Of a stretch of 64,000 bases of DNA, positions 51,226 through 64,000 are shown one piece after another. The position numbers were made by a program, and so were the translations under genes. Within the stretch, counting starts at the first letter, position 1, and every line of letters starts with the position of its first letter. The notes below the pieces were generated by a model. The model made no database searches. It was not told where the DNA came from and worked only from the letters and a program-made list of their open reading frames with translations. The DNA is from Stercorarius parasiticus. Its lineage: Eukaryota; Chordata; Aves; Charadriiformes; Stercorariidae. The DNA lies in contig VWZL01002834.1 in NCBI GenBank assembly GCA_013396915.1, positions 1,138,508-1,202,507 of the forward strand, in the 5' to 3' direction.

Positions 51226-54200
51226 AGTCCAGCAGGCAGCACATGCTGTGGACTGGCCCTCAAAGGGACCCTGCTACACGTGGATGCTTCACTCACAAGC
51301 TTAAGCTTAAACTCCATTCAACCTGTCTCTGCCCAGAATTAAGATTCCTGTCCCCATAATACACCTTAATGACCTTTAGAACTACAGGGTCTCTTCCGAT
51401 TCAGTCAGCGTTTTTAACGTTTTCTAGTCAAATTAATATTCTCCCTGAACTTTTAATTAGCCTACAAATCAAGCTCTCCTTACTGCCTGAGGATAGCTGC
51501 TACTTCTGTTTCCACTGAATTCCTTCAGTACAGTGCTTTGGCTCTACTTCAAGATGACACTCCCTGGTTCTCATTAGTTTTTGAACTGGGGACATCTTCA
51601 GCTCACATTGCCACCACCATTACTCCTTACATGTCAGTTTTTCTCTTGCCTGAGACAGCTGCTGTTCCAGTCTTTTTGTTAGTGGTACAGTTTTCTATCT
51701 TGGGGCTTTTATTCATTCACCTCTTGTTCGATTTCTTCTAGTAGGAGAGTCATAAAGCATCTTCTTTGTCCTGCTCATCAGCTCACCATAGGTTTTTTAA
51801 TTCTCCAGACATCTTCCACTTTGTGCATGTGGGATGGGAAGTTCTGAAATGATGGTATGGGTCCCAGACTGTGTATGACTGCCCTCATCCTTTTCACCTT
51901 TTTGTCTTTTCTTTCTTTTTTTTTTTTTCAAGAACTGAGTGCTCCAGTATGCTGTATGTTTCCAGTTCAGTTCTGGATATTGGATAAATTCATTTACCCG
52001 TGAACACCATGGACATTTCTTGGGAGGTGTCTGAGTATTACATTGATAGATACACTACTGTACAAGAGTTGAGTGTCTGCATACAGATCAAAGTGAAGAG
52101 GCCTCACAAGTAAGAGAGAGCTTGGCTCCTTTTGTAGAATGTCTGAAGACTTATGGTTATGACATCCCGCTCCGCTGCTGGTGGCATTCCCTCTTTGAAG
52201 GCTCTTCCTTATTAGATCATAATTGAATAGTTAGGTTTCTCCAATTGCCTCTTCTGGAGCTTCAGTTTTATTAGGATGAAAATAGATCCTCATATTCAGG
52301 GTCCCTGAGAACTCACATTCCCTATTATTATTCTTCAACGTGGCCCTGAAACATTTGGGCAGCCTTTTTGCAGATGATTGCTCCATTTTTGACAGTCTCC
52401 TGTTATGTACATGAATTGATACCAATGAAACTCTTTTTCTCGGGATATTGGGATTTCGTGAGAATGGGCAGATAGTCAGCTATGACATAACCAATTCATG
52501 GATGTGAATTCCCTGCAAATTATACTTTTTTTTACAATTTGAGAAGATAGCCCTATATATTTGCTGTTTGTCTGATACAGAAATGATAAGATGTGTACTC
52601 GCTAAGATAAAATTAATTTACTTATTAGGATATTAAGCTGACTTGCACATAGAAAAATCTTTACCTACTCTTCAATGCTAAGTAAAAAGAATACATACTT
52701 AGTTGAATATGAACAGAGTTTTGTTTTGTTTTAAACCTTTGTAATGACTATCCGGTTAATGGATAATCCTTCCGTAGTATGTGAAAGCTACACAAAATAA
52801 ACTACATTAAATTACTGAAGTGCTTTACTTCGGTATCTTCTCACCTCATGACTGCAAAATCTATTTTAAAAAGCTGTTGATTACACTCAGAAACATTACC
52901 TCCTGCACATCAGGAAACATCACTATATCCCAGTGACATCTTCCCACACCAATCTGCTAATTACAGAAAAACAGCAAGACTGAAATAGTTCTCTAGTATC
53001 TGAAAAAATCCCCAATCGTAATCAACATGAGAATGAGACAGTAAAAGCCATCTGATAACCTTTAATACACCTCTTAGGCCACTGATAGGCTTTCACACTA
53101 ATAACCACTTAAACATTTTCAAAGTGCTTCTGAAAACTCCTACCATTTTTTCAATCAATCAATTACCACTAAGCAGTGATTGCTGTAGCCCTACATTGCT
53201 AATTATCTTCTATTTGCAGCACTCTAAGACTAAACTTTTAAAAACACAATTTGTTAGACCAATTATATGATAGTGAATTTATTAATATTGATGAAATGAA
53301 TATTTTTCCACGTTAATTCTATCACAGAAAACAAATAAGCAAGCAAAACCCAATGCTCTTCCAACCAGATAGATACACTCGTTAACTCTAATCCATCACT
53401 TTGATTGCAATAATTTCCTTCATATTGGTCAGTAAGGCAGCATGTCCTGCCTGGAAGCTAACTGTTAGCTAAATGCAATAGTTAGCACAAGAAATGTAAA
53501 CTAGCATGAACAGCTAGCAATGGCATGAATGAGATATCACAACTTTTCCTTCTGGGTGAAAGGCAGATTCTGCTGACTTCATTCAAATTAAATGATGTCC
53601 TGACTAGCGGGAGGCAGTAGAAGTTTGCCCTTGTTGAGCCCAGACAGCAAGCTTGGTTCTAGCAAAAGGATGTGAAAGCAGCAGGCTTTATCTCTGACTT
53701 CACCGTGCTTTTTTCTTCTCATGATCTCTTCGACATTGAACTGCAGGACATATTGACCACTGCAAGGCATATTGACTCTGGATTTATCCTGAATTTACTT
53801 AAGTTCTGGATTCATCACCCTCAAATACCAAACATGAACAAGTTGAGAAAAAGCACAAAATCCATGCCAGAATGTGCATGTGCACACGAGGAGAAAATAG
53901 AAAAAGAGACAAGCTAATGCAGGAGAAATGAACTGAGGAATAAGTTCATTACAATGGAGTATGAGGAGGTGAAGGATAAAGAGGAGAGAGGATGAGGCAG
54001 CAAGAAGGGATAAAAGCAATTACCTCTGAAGTCATCCAGAGACAGCCAGAAGAGTAATTACGGCAAGATACAGGAGGCTAAGAAAAACAGGAATGAAGAA
54101 GCTGCAAAGGGAAGGTACCAGAAGGGACTCCTCAGCACCAGAACCATGGGGTCAGGTTGTCGTGTCAGAGAGAGTATCTGTCATCAGAAAATACAAGCTT

Positions 54201-54747
54201 TTGAGGAGATGGAATATAAGATGTGGACACTGAGAAAAGGTTGAAAAAAATAAACATGGAGATTAATGTGATTGTTATTTGCAGGGGAAAAACGAACGGA
54301 TTTCCAGGAGAACAGATCCACGACAGCTTTACAAACACAAAGTCCAAAAACTCTGCTATGTAAGGATATACTGGAAATACATTTGAATAAAAAGTTCTGA
54401 GAAAATAAAGAACTGAATCAAAGAAACCTGGTCTTGAGGTACTAGGAAAAATAAGCACAAAACTAAGGCATCTGTGAAAGGATCCTTTCAAGGATATGAA
54501 ACCTTCTAGTGCTATGGTTGGTAATGACAGCAATGGTTTACCGGAATGCTAAAATCCTTCAGCTGCAAATGAAAGCATAAACTATGACTGCCAGAACTAC
54601 AATGCAGGATAAGATCTGCAAAATGTGAAGAAGGTATTTCTAACAGCAATTTTCTAGGGGTTTTTTTTTTTGACAGTTTGGGAGTCAGCATTCAGTTCTA
54701 GTTTGGTTTTTATTTAGCTATAGTCAAAAAAAGGCTTTTAAGATATT

Positions 54748-54772
54748 GGGGGGGTGGGGAGGGGTCGGGGGG
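54748..54772 (+). other. G-quadruplex motif
   Basis: Four G-runs of 7, 4, 4 and 6 bases separated by loops of 1 (T), 1 (A) and 2 (TC) bases. This satisfies the standard G3+N1-7 rule and allows a four-tetrad fold with very short loops. It is the strongest such motif I found in the window. No promoter or exon is apparent nearby. Confidence 0.9.
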
Positions 54773-57700
54773 CACAGATAGAGAGAGAATAAGCCAGAAA
54801 AATTAATACCATTTTTGGACTGAAAAAATCCTGAAGCTAAATACTAAATACTGAAAATTTCTTTGGATTTGTAGTGTATGCCATAGAAGTAGGGTCACAT
54901 GAAACAAATGATCATGTGCTAATGATCAGAAAAGATCCTCTAGAGCTAACATAGCATTGATTTATTTAAAACGCCTGTAAGAAAATGACATACCCATAAC
55001 GGAATTCAATTCTCAGGTCGCTGACACTGACAGGATACCCCTGCTGAAAAAAAGATTATGAAGATCAAATTGATTTTTGCTAGGCATGATACAACTGACA
55101 TGGCATCTACGGAGCCTAGAGAGTAGAGCACAGGCTGCCTGCAGTAAAGTCTGAGTTTAGATGTAGTAGCACATAGTTCTCGTTATTTCTAAACTGACAC
55201 TCACAGTTAAAAACGTATTGAAATATGGAAGTTCTTAATTACAAAAGAACTGTGATTCTCATCCTTGATACTTTACCCTGCAAATTGCAGAATAGTAAGA
55301 AAGCAAAAACGCCGTATAATTTTCAGATATTATGTGCAAGTAAACCTCTCTGTTACAAAGTCTGTGTTGATGTAATCCATGGAAGAAATTAAGGATTTGC
55401 AACAGCATATATGGTAGAGAATAGTAAAGGAGAATGCAACAGGATTTAGAGTTTCAACAGATGCCATGAGTCTGCGAACATGATCCATGGTTACAAACAG
55501 TAACTTTGTCCAGAGCTCTCCCTAGAGGCTGGGGGCTGTCCGCCAGAAGGGTGTGTGTTTATGAATACTTAAACTACATATATTGTGCTTCCAGAGGGAG
55601 GGAGATAAGGGATGTGTTTGTCATTTTCCCTGAAATAAAAACAGACTGAGCAACTGGACTTTCACCATACAACTGCAGTGCTGACACTTTAAGGGTGATT
55701 TACAAATTAGACTGTGTCTACAAGGCACTTCCAACAGTGGCTGAGTATTGCTGGAAAGCTACTTAATAGATCGGCTACATGTATTTGGAACTGCTTGTTG
55801 TAACAATTTGTGAAGAATTGTTATTATTAAGAACTGACTGGAATGGAACTGTGATAAATACATTAAATTTCTGTTGGTACCAAGCATTACAACTTGACAG
55901 AACAAGACTTTGTGATGGTAAACAGGTGCCACTTTGATACTGCCCTTACTACAAACTCAAATTGTATTTTAAAAAGCGGAGGTTTATTGAGTCATCTTTA
56001 TGGGCTGTTATGAAAATACACACCCCCTGACTCACAGATAGCTACACAGATCTTCCTCTGAATTCTGCTTCTGAAACAAGCATTGCCATTGTGAGGTAAC
56101 ACTGAGCAAGCAGAAAAGCAACTGCTACAAGCGATGTAAATGCTGTGTACCAAGATATGACCTGCATCAATCCATTTGGTTTAAAACAACGGAATTTTTA
56201 AGGATCATCATACCAAGTTTATTTCATCTAACTTCTATGTGTTGCTGGCTTACAAGGCATATGCAGCATTACTGTTGTTCTGTCATTTAGACCTACAGCT
56301 CCAATGAAGAAACCTTGTGAACTTTATAATTTGGTAGTAGTACCTTAGCGATTTTATTTCCAGCAGAAATTCTAGATTGAGATTATCCTTCTTTGCACAA
56401 TGAACCTCTTCATTTTTAATTTTCTTGTTTTTTCTAGAATATTTAAGGGTATGATGACACTGCCTATACGTTTCCCAAAAGATTTGGCTTGAAACATTTT
56501 GTATTCCATCTCTATTGAAATGATTTAGTGTCAGAATAAAAAAATCCACAGCCCCAATCTGCAGCTGCAGCCTAATAATTCTTTCAACATAGAAAATATA
56601 ATGTCTCTTTGCTTATATCCAGTGTGGCACTCAAAATAATTTCAAGATGATTTACGTATCTAATACACATCAATATGTGGAATATGTCTCTTTAAATTAA
56701 TTTCTTGTGAAACAATATTTTCTTCTTAATATTTTAATTTTGGGAACATTTTAGTTGGTTCAGTAGAAGTCAAGACATGATTTAACGTTGGTCTACATGT
56801 ATATCATGTAAACACTACTGCACTGTTTTATCTTGAAATTCTGAATGCCTGTTATAACTTGGGTTATTGCAATGCTTTTTCTAGGGCTCTTGGTATCCAA
56901 CAGCTGTTGATGGACTATATTTGGACAGCTCTTACTGTATTATTTTAAGATGATTCAACTGTCAATTTTTAGACTGTCAAAGTGTTAAGCTTTATTGCAT
57001 ATTGTTAAAGAGAGTCTCTTCCAGCAGCAGTTTTTTTTTTAACTGTCTCCCACTTTTATATGTTCTTACATTAATTTTCTAGTGGAGTAATAATCCATGC
57101 TATTTTTTATGTTGTTGGGATTAAAAATATTTTAAAATAATGTTGACTTAAAGAGCTGTCAAATTACTGAGTCCGTAGCTGGTCAGAATACAGATTGGCT
57201 TTTCTCATGTGCTGTAGCTGATACTCCATTACTTGATGAAATAGAAATAGAACCAGCAAAATAGGCAGCCAAGGCTTATTATTTCATGTTGAAATTTTTC
57301 TCAGCTCTGCAAAAATCAACAGAGACACTGCTATTGATATCAATTTCACTGGGACAAACATTTTTCTCCTAGGAAGCAACTGTGATGAATACTTGGGTAT
57401 CTTGTATTCATCTTTTTCTGACTTTATATTTCACACTGCGTAAAACTTCATTAAAGAAATCTCCAGCCTTCCAGTAGTAAAGAACTAGGTAAAATATTCT
57501 TTGAAGTCCATTCGTCGTATCAATGCCTCTGTGATCACGAAGGAGATGGGGGACTACCGAAAAAGACAGGACTATAGAATGCACTTCTCGCCTTCCCTAT
57601 CATAAACACAATTGGATTCAGTATGCTTAAGAAGTGCACAGACGGGATTGCAGCAGCAGAAAGGATAAAGCCATTGCTCTTTGCCTTCTGAGGGGGAAAT

Positions 57701-58341
57701 AACCTTCCTGGTGAATAACATAACTAAGCAGAAGCATTTGAGATGTTGTCATGGGTAACAGGAGAAAAAGGCATAAAGGAATCATGGCAGAAGGATTTTT
57801 GCATAAATAGGATGCACAGTAAGGAAGAAGCTACGCCTAACATCATCGTATTCCAAAAACTCCAAGTTGTTGGAAAGGAAAACTCTCTAGCAGTTCCATC
57901 GGTTTAGGTCACATAGTAGGAAGGAGCTTGCAGGTTTCTGTGGCTTGTACTCTAGTCTGCGAGTCCCCTTGCTATCCAAAGTTAGCACAGACAAACAATG
58001 GATAACGTCTTCAGGATTTAGAGTTCTGCTGCACTAGATTAAAGACATGATACAACTTGTCAAATGCTTTGGGATGTTGGCAAGATCAGGGCAAGTGATG
58101 TTTTTTATTAAATATCTTCCAATATAAGGACAACCACAGTGCGTGGAAAAAAATAAGTCACTGTTAGAAGTCAATTTTAACTACATTATGAAACTCTTAT
58201 TTTAAAATAAATAATTACACTTGAGATTGGCCTCAGAGTCTGTCAGAAGATAATGTCAGCCAAAACATTACAATGCAGATTTTTATTTTTAATTTTATTT
58301 TGTATTTTTTTCTCCCATGTCACCTCTCCCTCCCCTGGAAA

Positions 58342-58356
58342 TCTCTCTCTCTCTCT
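58342..58356. repeat. (TC)n microsatellite
   Basis: Fifteen bases of perfect TC dinucleotide repeat within a pyrimidine-rich context. Confidence 0.9.
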
Positions 58357-61300
58357 AATTGGAACATTTGTAATTAATATATGATTCTTCAGGTCAAAAT
58401 ATTTTCAAAATAAATGCATAAAGTTAGGCACTTAAATCTATATTTATAAATCTAAACAAAAATACCTTGACTTGAAAAGGTGCTGAAAATGCATATTTGC
58501 AGTTCCCTTTATTTCCAGAAATGGGTCTGCTTTTCAGTTGGGAACATGCCTGTCATTTAGAAGCTCAAATTCAGATACTGACAAGGGATAATTTGACACA
58601 CCACAGCTTTCTTCAGTGAACACGAAACCTGAACTCACAAGTAAGGCTGCTGTCTTGATTCACAATAGAATAGGTTAATTTGCCAAGACATACACTACAG
58701 CTTTTCTTCTGTTCTGATAAAATCAGAAGAATGTAACTTTTAGCAAAGTTGGAGAATACACTGCCATAAAAACACTTCTTGCTACAGGCAAAATAATTTT
58801 ATTTTTGGCAGGTTTACAGAAAAGCAAGTCAGTTACATTTTCACCTCAGGTGGTTTGTGGTATCAAAAGGCAGTTCTTGCAGATGGAAAACTGTCATTAC
58901 ATGAGGACAAGCTGTTTGCTGGGGGAAATGGAAATATTTTGCTCTCTGTCAAACCTGTGAATATTGGAGAGAAAATCTGTTTTAATATAGGAATACTCAA
59001 AACAGAAGCTGATAGTTTAATGCAGTTCTACTTGACTGACAGAGTGTCTCACCAGACTGGTGACTGGCCAACTTATGCTTCAGTTATTACACAAAGTTAT
59101 CATAAAATTTCAGTGAGGAGTTGCATGTACAAGAAAACAGCAGTGTGGACCTAGAGATTCTTTCAGATAGCCTCAAACAGATCTGGTGAGCTGAGCATCG
59201 GTGCCTGCCTTTGGAAATGATGAGTCACCAAGTCAAAGACCCCACACCACATCTCCCACAGGAAACGCACCAGTTGTCCACTCAGGATACTCTGGAGCAC
59301 TTTGTTCCTGCTGTAAACTGTGCATCGTTAATGGGCACTGATGTAGAAAGAGCTATAAAGAGGGCATACAAACAGGTGGAGAGCTGCTAGAGAATAACGT
59401 GCAGCTCATTAGCTTTCCCCAGGCTTTCCATGTGGATGCAAAGCAAGGGTGTGGAAGTACTGTCTGTTGCTGCTGCATGTTACCTATGTATTTAATCAGT
59501 TGGAATCAATCAGTAGGTGAAAAGCAGTAGAAGCAGAAAGTGGTGGATATGAGGGTGTCTTAGAAAGGACTCACTAATGCTACCTTTAGTAGGGCAGAGT
59601 CTTCAGATCTAAGATTTACACAGATGAAGATTGCAAACCCCAGAATTTTAGCACAGTTGTATATAAATCAAACAATTTTTCATGGGAAATTGATCAAACC
59701 AGGAAATCTTAAACTTCTCAGCAAAAATTCAGACTTAAAGCTAAATAAAATGCAAGATATGTAGCGCAGCAGTATATTCAATTAAAAGGAATTTATTTAC
59801 ATTAGACTGAACCAATATTTATGATTTTTTTCAGAATTTGTGTGTGCCTACCCTATCAGCTTAATTCAGCTTTACTGTGCTCCCAGGCTGTGGTCTTATC
59901 ATCATCCACACTCCCCGCAGTCCCTTCTGTGACAAAACCCACAGAGCAATTAGTTTATGCAGGGGTGGTAGGGATAAGGCTCTGTGCCTGCCATGCTGAA
60001 CAGCTCTCCAACACTATCCCAATAATCCCTACATTTCTGTATGCCTGCACACATCTTCCTGCACCAGCAAGTGAAACATACGTTGACAAAGCTATAAGAC
60101 CACTTTTGCAGACGCTCATTATTTCACATGAAGGACCAGAACACCAAAAAGCAAATTAAATTGACCTTTCACAGGGCACTGATTGCAGGCCCATAGGATC
60201 TTAGAGCAAGACCAGAGAAGACCAGTGTACTCTCATCTCTATCTGTTAGAGCTAGGGCGGAGGCATAGTGGCCTCTGTGGGACACCACAGGCTGCCTGAC
60301 AATGCCAGTTGAGATTTATAAATCTCAAAGAGTGTACCTTCAGGCATTCACTGCACACAGAAAAAGTGCTTCCACAATGCCATGCTGTACCAAAGAAGTG
60401 TAGTACCGTTTAGGATAGAGGGTAGGTAAAGCAGTCTGGCATCTACCACAGCTTCTTCATCTGCCTCTGCCTTGTGTGGGAAGAGGAAAGTATAGGAAAT
60501 GGTCGCCTCTGATGAGGGGACCATGGGAAACAAGACAAAGTTTAGGCCTTCTAGTCAGGTTTTTGTCACCCTTGCTGCCAAGGGACTGTGTATGAAAACA
60601 TGCCTGGTGTCTGTGCAACTCAGACATGACAGAAAACTGCACCGCAGAGGGAAGAGCCACCTCTGTTACCATCAGTCTCCCATAGCCACTCCAAGTGATG
60701 GTATAGCAATGCACAGACTGCGTTTCCAAATAACAACCAGCTACCTTGTAGCTCATATCGCCATCCACTGAGTGAGGCATACGCATCTGCAGCAGAAACA
60801 CTAGGGTGAACAAATCTTACAGCAGGTACTGCCCAGTGAGGTATCCATTTATTCCCCTCCATGCAAGCACAACACTTCCAGCATGAAAGAAACACTCAAA
60901 GCATAAGAAAAATCAATAAGGCAGGGAACTGGAAGGTCTAGATCTAACTGACATGGTATCAATGTATTTCACATAAAGAAATCTGATTATAGGAAGATAA
61001 TCAGGGAGACAAGGCAATGCAAAGAAAAAATAAAAAGCAGACTGAACAGGCTGTGATGGTTAAGAGAGCTTAGAACCTAATCAAATTAGCAAACATCCTA
61101 GTGAATGAGTAATATAAAACCCACATAAACCCATAGGCCTCAATCAGAAGAATTTAGCTTTATATGGTTTATATTACCCATACGCCATCCAGGGTGGGGC
61201 GCCTGATCACAACGCTGGGATGGGAAGGAGAGACTCAGTATTTAGGTAATAGCAAAAACTGCTTGAAGAAACTGCTGCTAAGGGAGCTCTGAAGATGTGA

Positions 61301-64000
61301 CCTTGCTTTGGTCTCAAGGAACATCCAGGATCCGATTGAGACTCACACAACTAAAGAGCATGCATAGCAGCGTGGGTAGTCTAAAGACTGAGAGACCTAA
61401 ACACCATCTTGGTAGCATAAGGCAAAGCCCATCACCTATTAAGAAAGACTTAAGGCATTAGTGCACGTTCCTCTTATCTTCTGCAAAAGGGGCAGAGCTG
61501 GCTCAAATAAGCAAGTAGTCAACAAGCATTGCATCTGTGTTTACCCCTCTTCTATGCCTATAAACAGAGGTTAGCATCATTCTTAGGCTTCCTTTTGCCT
61601 CTCAGAGCCGGTAACAAGGGTCTCAGTGGCTGGTGCATACCACAAAAAAACTCCTGACCTCACTAATAAATTATATGCTACACCACACCTATATAAACAA
61701 AGTTCTGAACAACAGCAATACAGATTTTGAGTAAATCGCAAAAGGATTACAAAGATATGCAGTCTAAACACACTGAAAAAGTTGAGAAATTTTATACGAT
61801 CCAGTGCTTGCCCCTAATAATGAATGGTGAGATCAATGCCTATTTTTGCTTGCTCCTCATTTTAATAGGCTGACGATTCAGCATAACACTAACCCTACGC
61901 AAGTATTTTGGCATGTAGTATGAAGGCTAATGTTCGGAAACTATGTGTTGAAACGGGATGAATCAAACATAATTTCTAAATCATCATCAACAATTCTCCA
62001 GTATGATTAAATATTTTCCCATTATTTTTAAGTGATAAGGAACTTCTTACAATTCAGTAAAGTTGGCAGCACATTAATTTCCTGTCCTTATGAGATTTAA
62101 ATAGCCTTTTTTCATCACAATTAAAATCCATTCACACAATCCCGTCCTCACGTATTCTTCTCCCTCCAGAAAATTCAAATCCTGTTACACCTTACTCATT
62201 GGTTTCTATCTGAAGGTTCAGTTTTGAAAGGCATGAAAGGAGTTGGACTCCATTATGGAATTTTGCTTTAGGTTCGTCTCTCACATCTGAATACCTGAGG
62301 AATTAAGTCCATGCCTGATGTTTTATGATTTAACAGACTCAGCTGTAGTGCTTGCTTTCTTCCAAATCTCAGAAAGATCTTTTTACTCATCCTTTTATAC
62401 TTTAGGAACTTTATAAATTGTTCACATTCTAAATTTTCTTTGATAGCTATATTATGTTTTTAAAACAAGTTTTCCACCACAACAAATACCCATGTCTTAA
62501 TAAAAGACATCTTCCTTTTCCTAATTGCTCTACTGCAATTTTCATTCTGCCATGGGGGATTCCCAGTAGACTTCGAGGCACTTTTCGTGATCTGCTGGCA
62601 GTGCTCTAATGCTATCACAAAAATCACAGTAGTTTTTATCATCTTTTAGGCAATTTATAAAATTCTACAAGCCTACCGTGTGACAATTTAAAATAATGTT
62701 TTACAAGATTAATCTATAAAAGTGTAAAAAGTACAGTATATGCTTTGAAAAGGTCACAGAGAAGCTTTCCATTAAAGAAATCAATATGATCACAAACAGA
62801 TCCTGAAGTCATGTTACCACTTTAATTGGCTGGCACAATTCCTTCTCACGATTCCACCTCAATAGTGACATTAATTACAACTGTGAAAGTACAAGGCTGT
62901 GCTAACGCAAACAGGAAAATAATTATTACACATTGACTAGCTATCTGTTTCTATAACCGAACATATCAAAGTTACTACATTAAATATCTAATGTTGTTTT
63001 CTATTCAATAGATTCACTTCTTTCTGGGACTGATTTTGACTTTCTGTACTTCAGAATGTGATATTAAAAACATTAAATCCAAGCACTATAAGCTGGAGTT
63101 TAAAAATTTTAAAAAAAAAATAAATTAAAAAAAAACACATTTCAAAGCCACAGTACTGAGCAGCATTAAGTCTGTCTGGCTAAAGAGTGTTGAACTTCTT
63201 GCCCTCTTCCCAGAGAGTTGCCAGGGCAGCTGCCATACTGGTGAGCCACAGAAGTTGCCAAGACCAGAGAAAGAGGAAGGCTGCTTATCCCCGCTCCCCA
63301 TTCTTGGTTTCTTTAAAATGTCAACCTTCTACTTGGGGTCCTTCTCCCCATTTGTTTTTTTTTTATAACTCCTTATTCACAGTCTTTCTCTCCAGATCAA
63401 GTCTGCATTAATCTGGTTACTTTCATCTCGAGCCTTTATGCATTACAAACGAAGTTAAAGTTGCTTCCTTGCCTGCCACTCTGTAACCTCGGCTCAAAGT
63501 TGCCAAACTCACTTCCAATGTTACTCCAAAATATTCCTTCTTTGTCCTTGGTCTGGCTCCAGGCCATTCTATTCAAATTAGACATGCTATCTTCAAATCC
63601 ACTCAGCTTGATTACCAGCATGGGTGTTGCTGAAAGCATGTAAGACATACTCTAGAGCAGCTGGGGACAGCAATTACAAGAAAAGTTTTATTTACTCATG
63701 GGGATGGCATATGTGCCATCTAGTCAGATCCAGGAGTTATGAGAAGACGGCGCTTGCTGTGCTGCTCGGCAGGTTAAGCGCACACAAGCTGGCCAGCGCC
63801 ACAGGGACGGAGCATGATCAGCAGAGGCAGAATCCACAGAGCTTTCAATCTGCCCTGACATCCACACAAAACTCTAGTTTTTGTAAACATAATTTGGCCA
63901 TATTGGGGAGGATATTTTCATGAGTACAGCAAACTGACACCTTCTTAAATATCATATGTCTTCTTGAAAACATGAAAATGTTAAAGCTTAGTAAATGATC

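Larger units (their letters stand above)
51226..64000. other. Non-coding, no supported gene
   Basis: AT-rich sequence with a T-run (about 51,917-51,930), purine-rich stretches near 53,940-54,010, a G-quadruplex motif at 54,748-54,772, a (TC)n run at 58,342-58,356 and modestly higher GC content at 59.2-60.9 kb. The longest stop-free stretch is on the plus strand at about 58,744-59,154 and is listed as a lead. A small CpG cluster at 63,745-63,810 is too short to call a promoter. No CR1 copy was seen. Confidence 0.45.

Noticed and set aside
60457..60895. Overlapping open frames on both strands in a GC-richer patch
   Set aside because: Frames on opposite strands overlap, which points to lower stop-codon frequency from base composition rather than coding.
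63745..63810. Small CpG cluster near the right edge
   Set aside because: It has only about six or seven CpGs in 65 bp with ordinary flanks, too small to call an island or promoter.

Overview
The window looks like a gene-poor, AT-rich stretch of a bird genome (at least a sauropsid). The main evidence is four fragments of CR1 non-LTR retrotransposons, three of them ending in the characteristic ATTCTATG-type 3' octamer repeats. There is little other interspersed repeat, and no long uninterrupted coding frames, operons or ribosome binding sites. The sequence alone does not give the species or chromosome.

Layout. Positions 1-10,009 hold no gene I can support. From about 33,790 down to 10,026 on the minus strand I can assemble one candidate small gene: a dense CpG island (33,561-33,790) carrying a start codon in good context with an in-frame upstream stop, then four further exons near 27.4, 22.2, 20.4 and 10.1 kb. 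Their splice phases agree, and the last has a stop codon and an AATAAA signal 59 bases downstream. The predicted product is 128 residues, with a Ser/Thr/Tyr-rich N-terminal half and a charged, probably helical C-terminal half. I do not recognise it, and some splice sites are weak. It is a model built by eye; a spliced non-coding RNA is the main alternative.

The introns of that model hold two CR1 copies (18,957-19,733 and 31,364-31,845, both plus strand). Right of the CpG island (33.8-64 kb) I see mostly non-coding DNA. It contains a third CR1 (42,812-43,261, minus strand, roughly 97% identical by hand alignment to the 31.4 kb copy and inverted relative to it), a short CR1 remnant (51,109-51,225), simple repeats, a strong G-quadruplex motif (54,748-54,772), and isolated open segments with splice-like borders that I list only as leads.

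Nothing in the window resembles a defence system, gene cluster or other multi-gene system. The most useful leads are the unidentified small gene, its alternative splice sites, and the young inverted CR1 pair.
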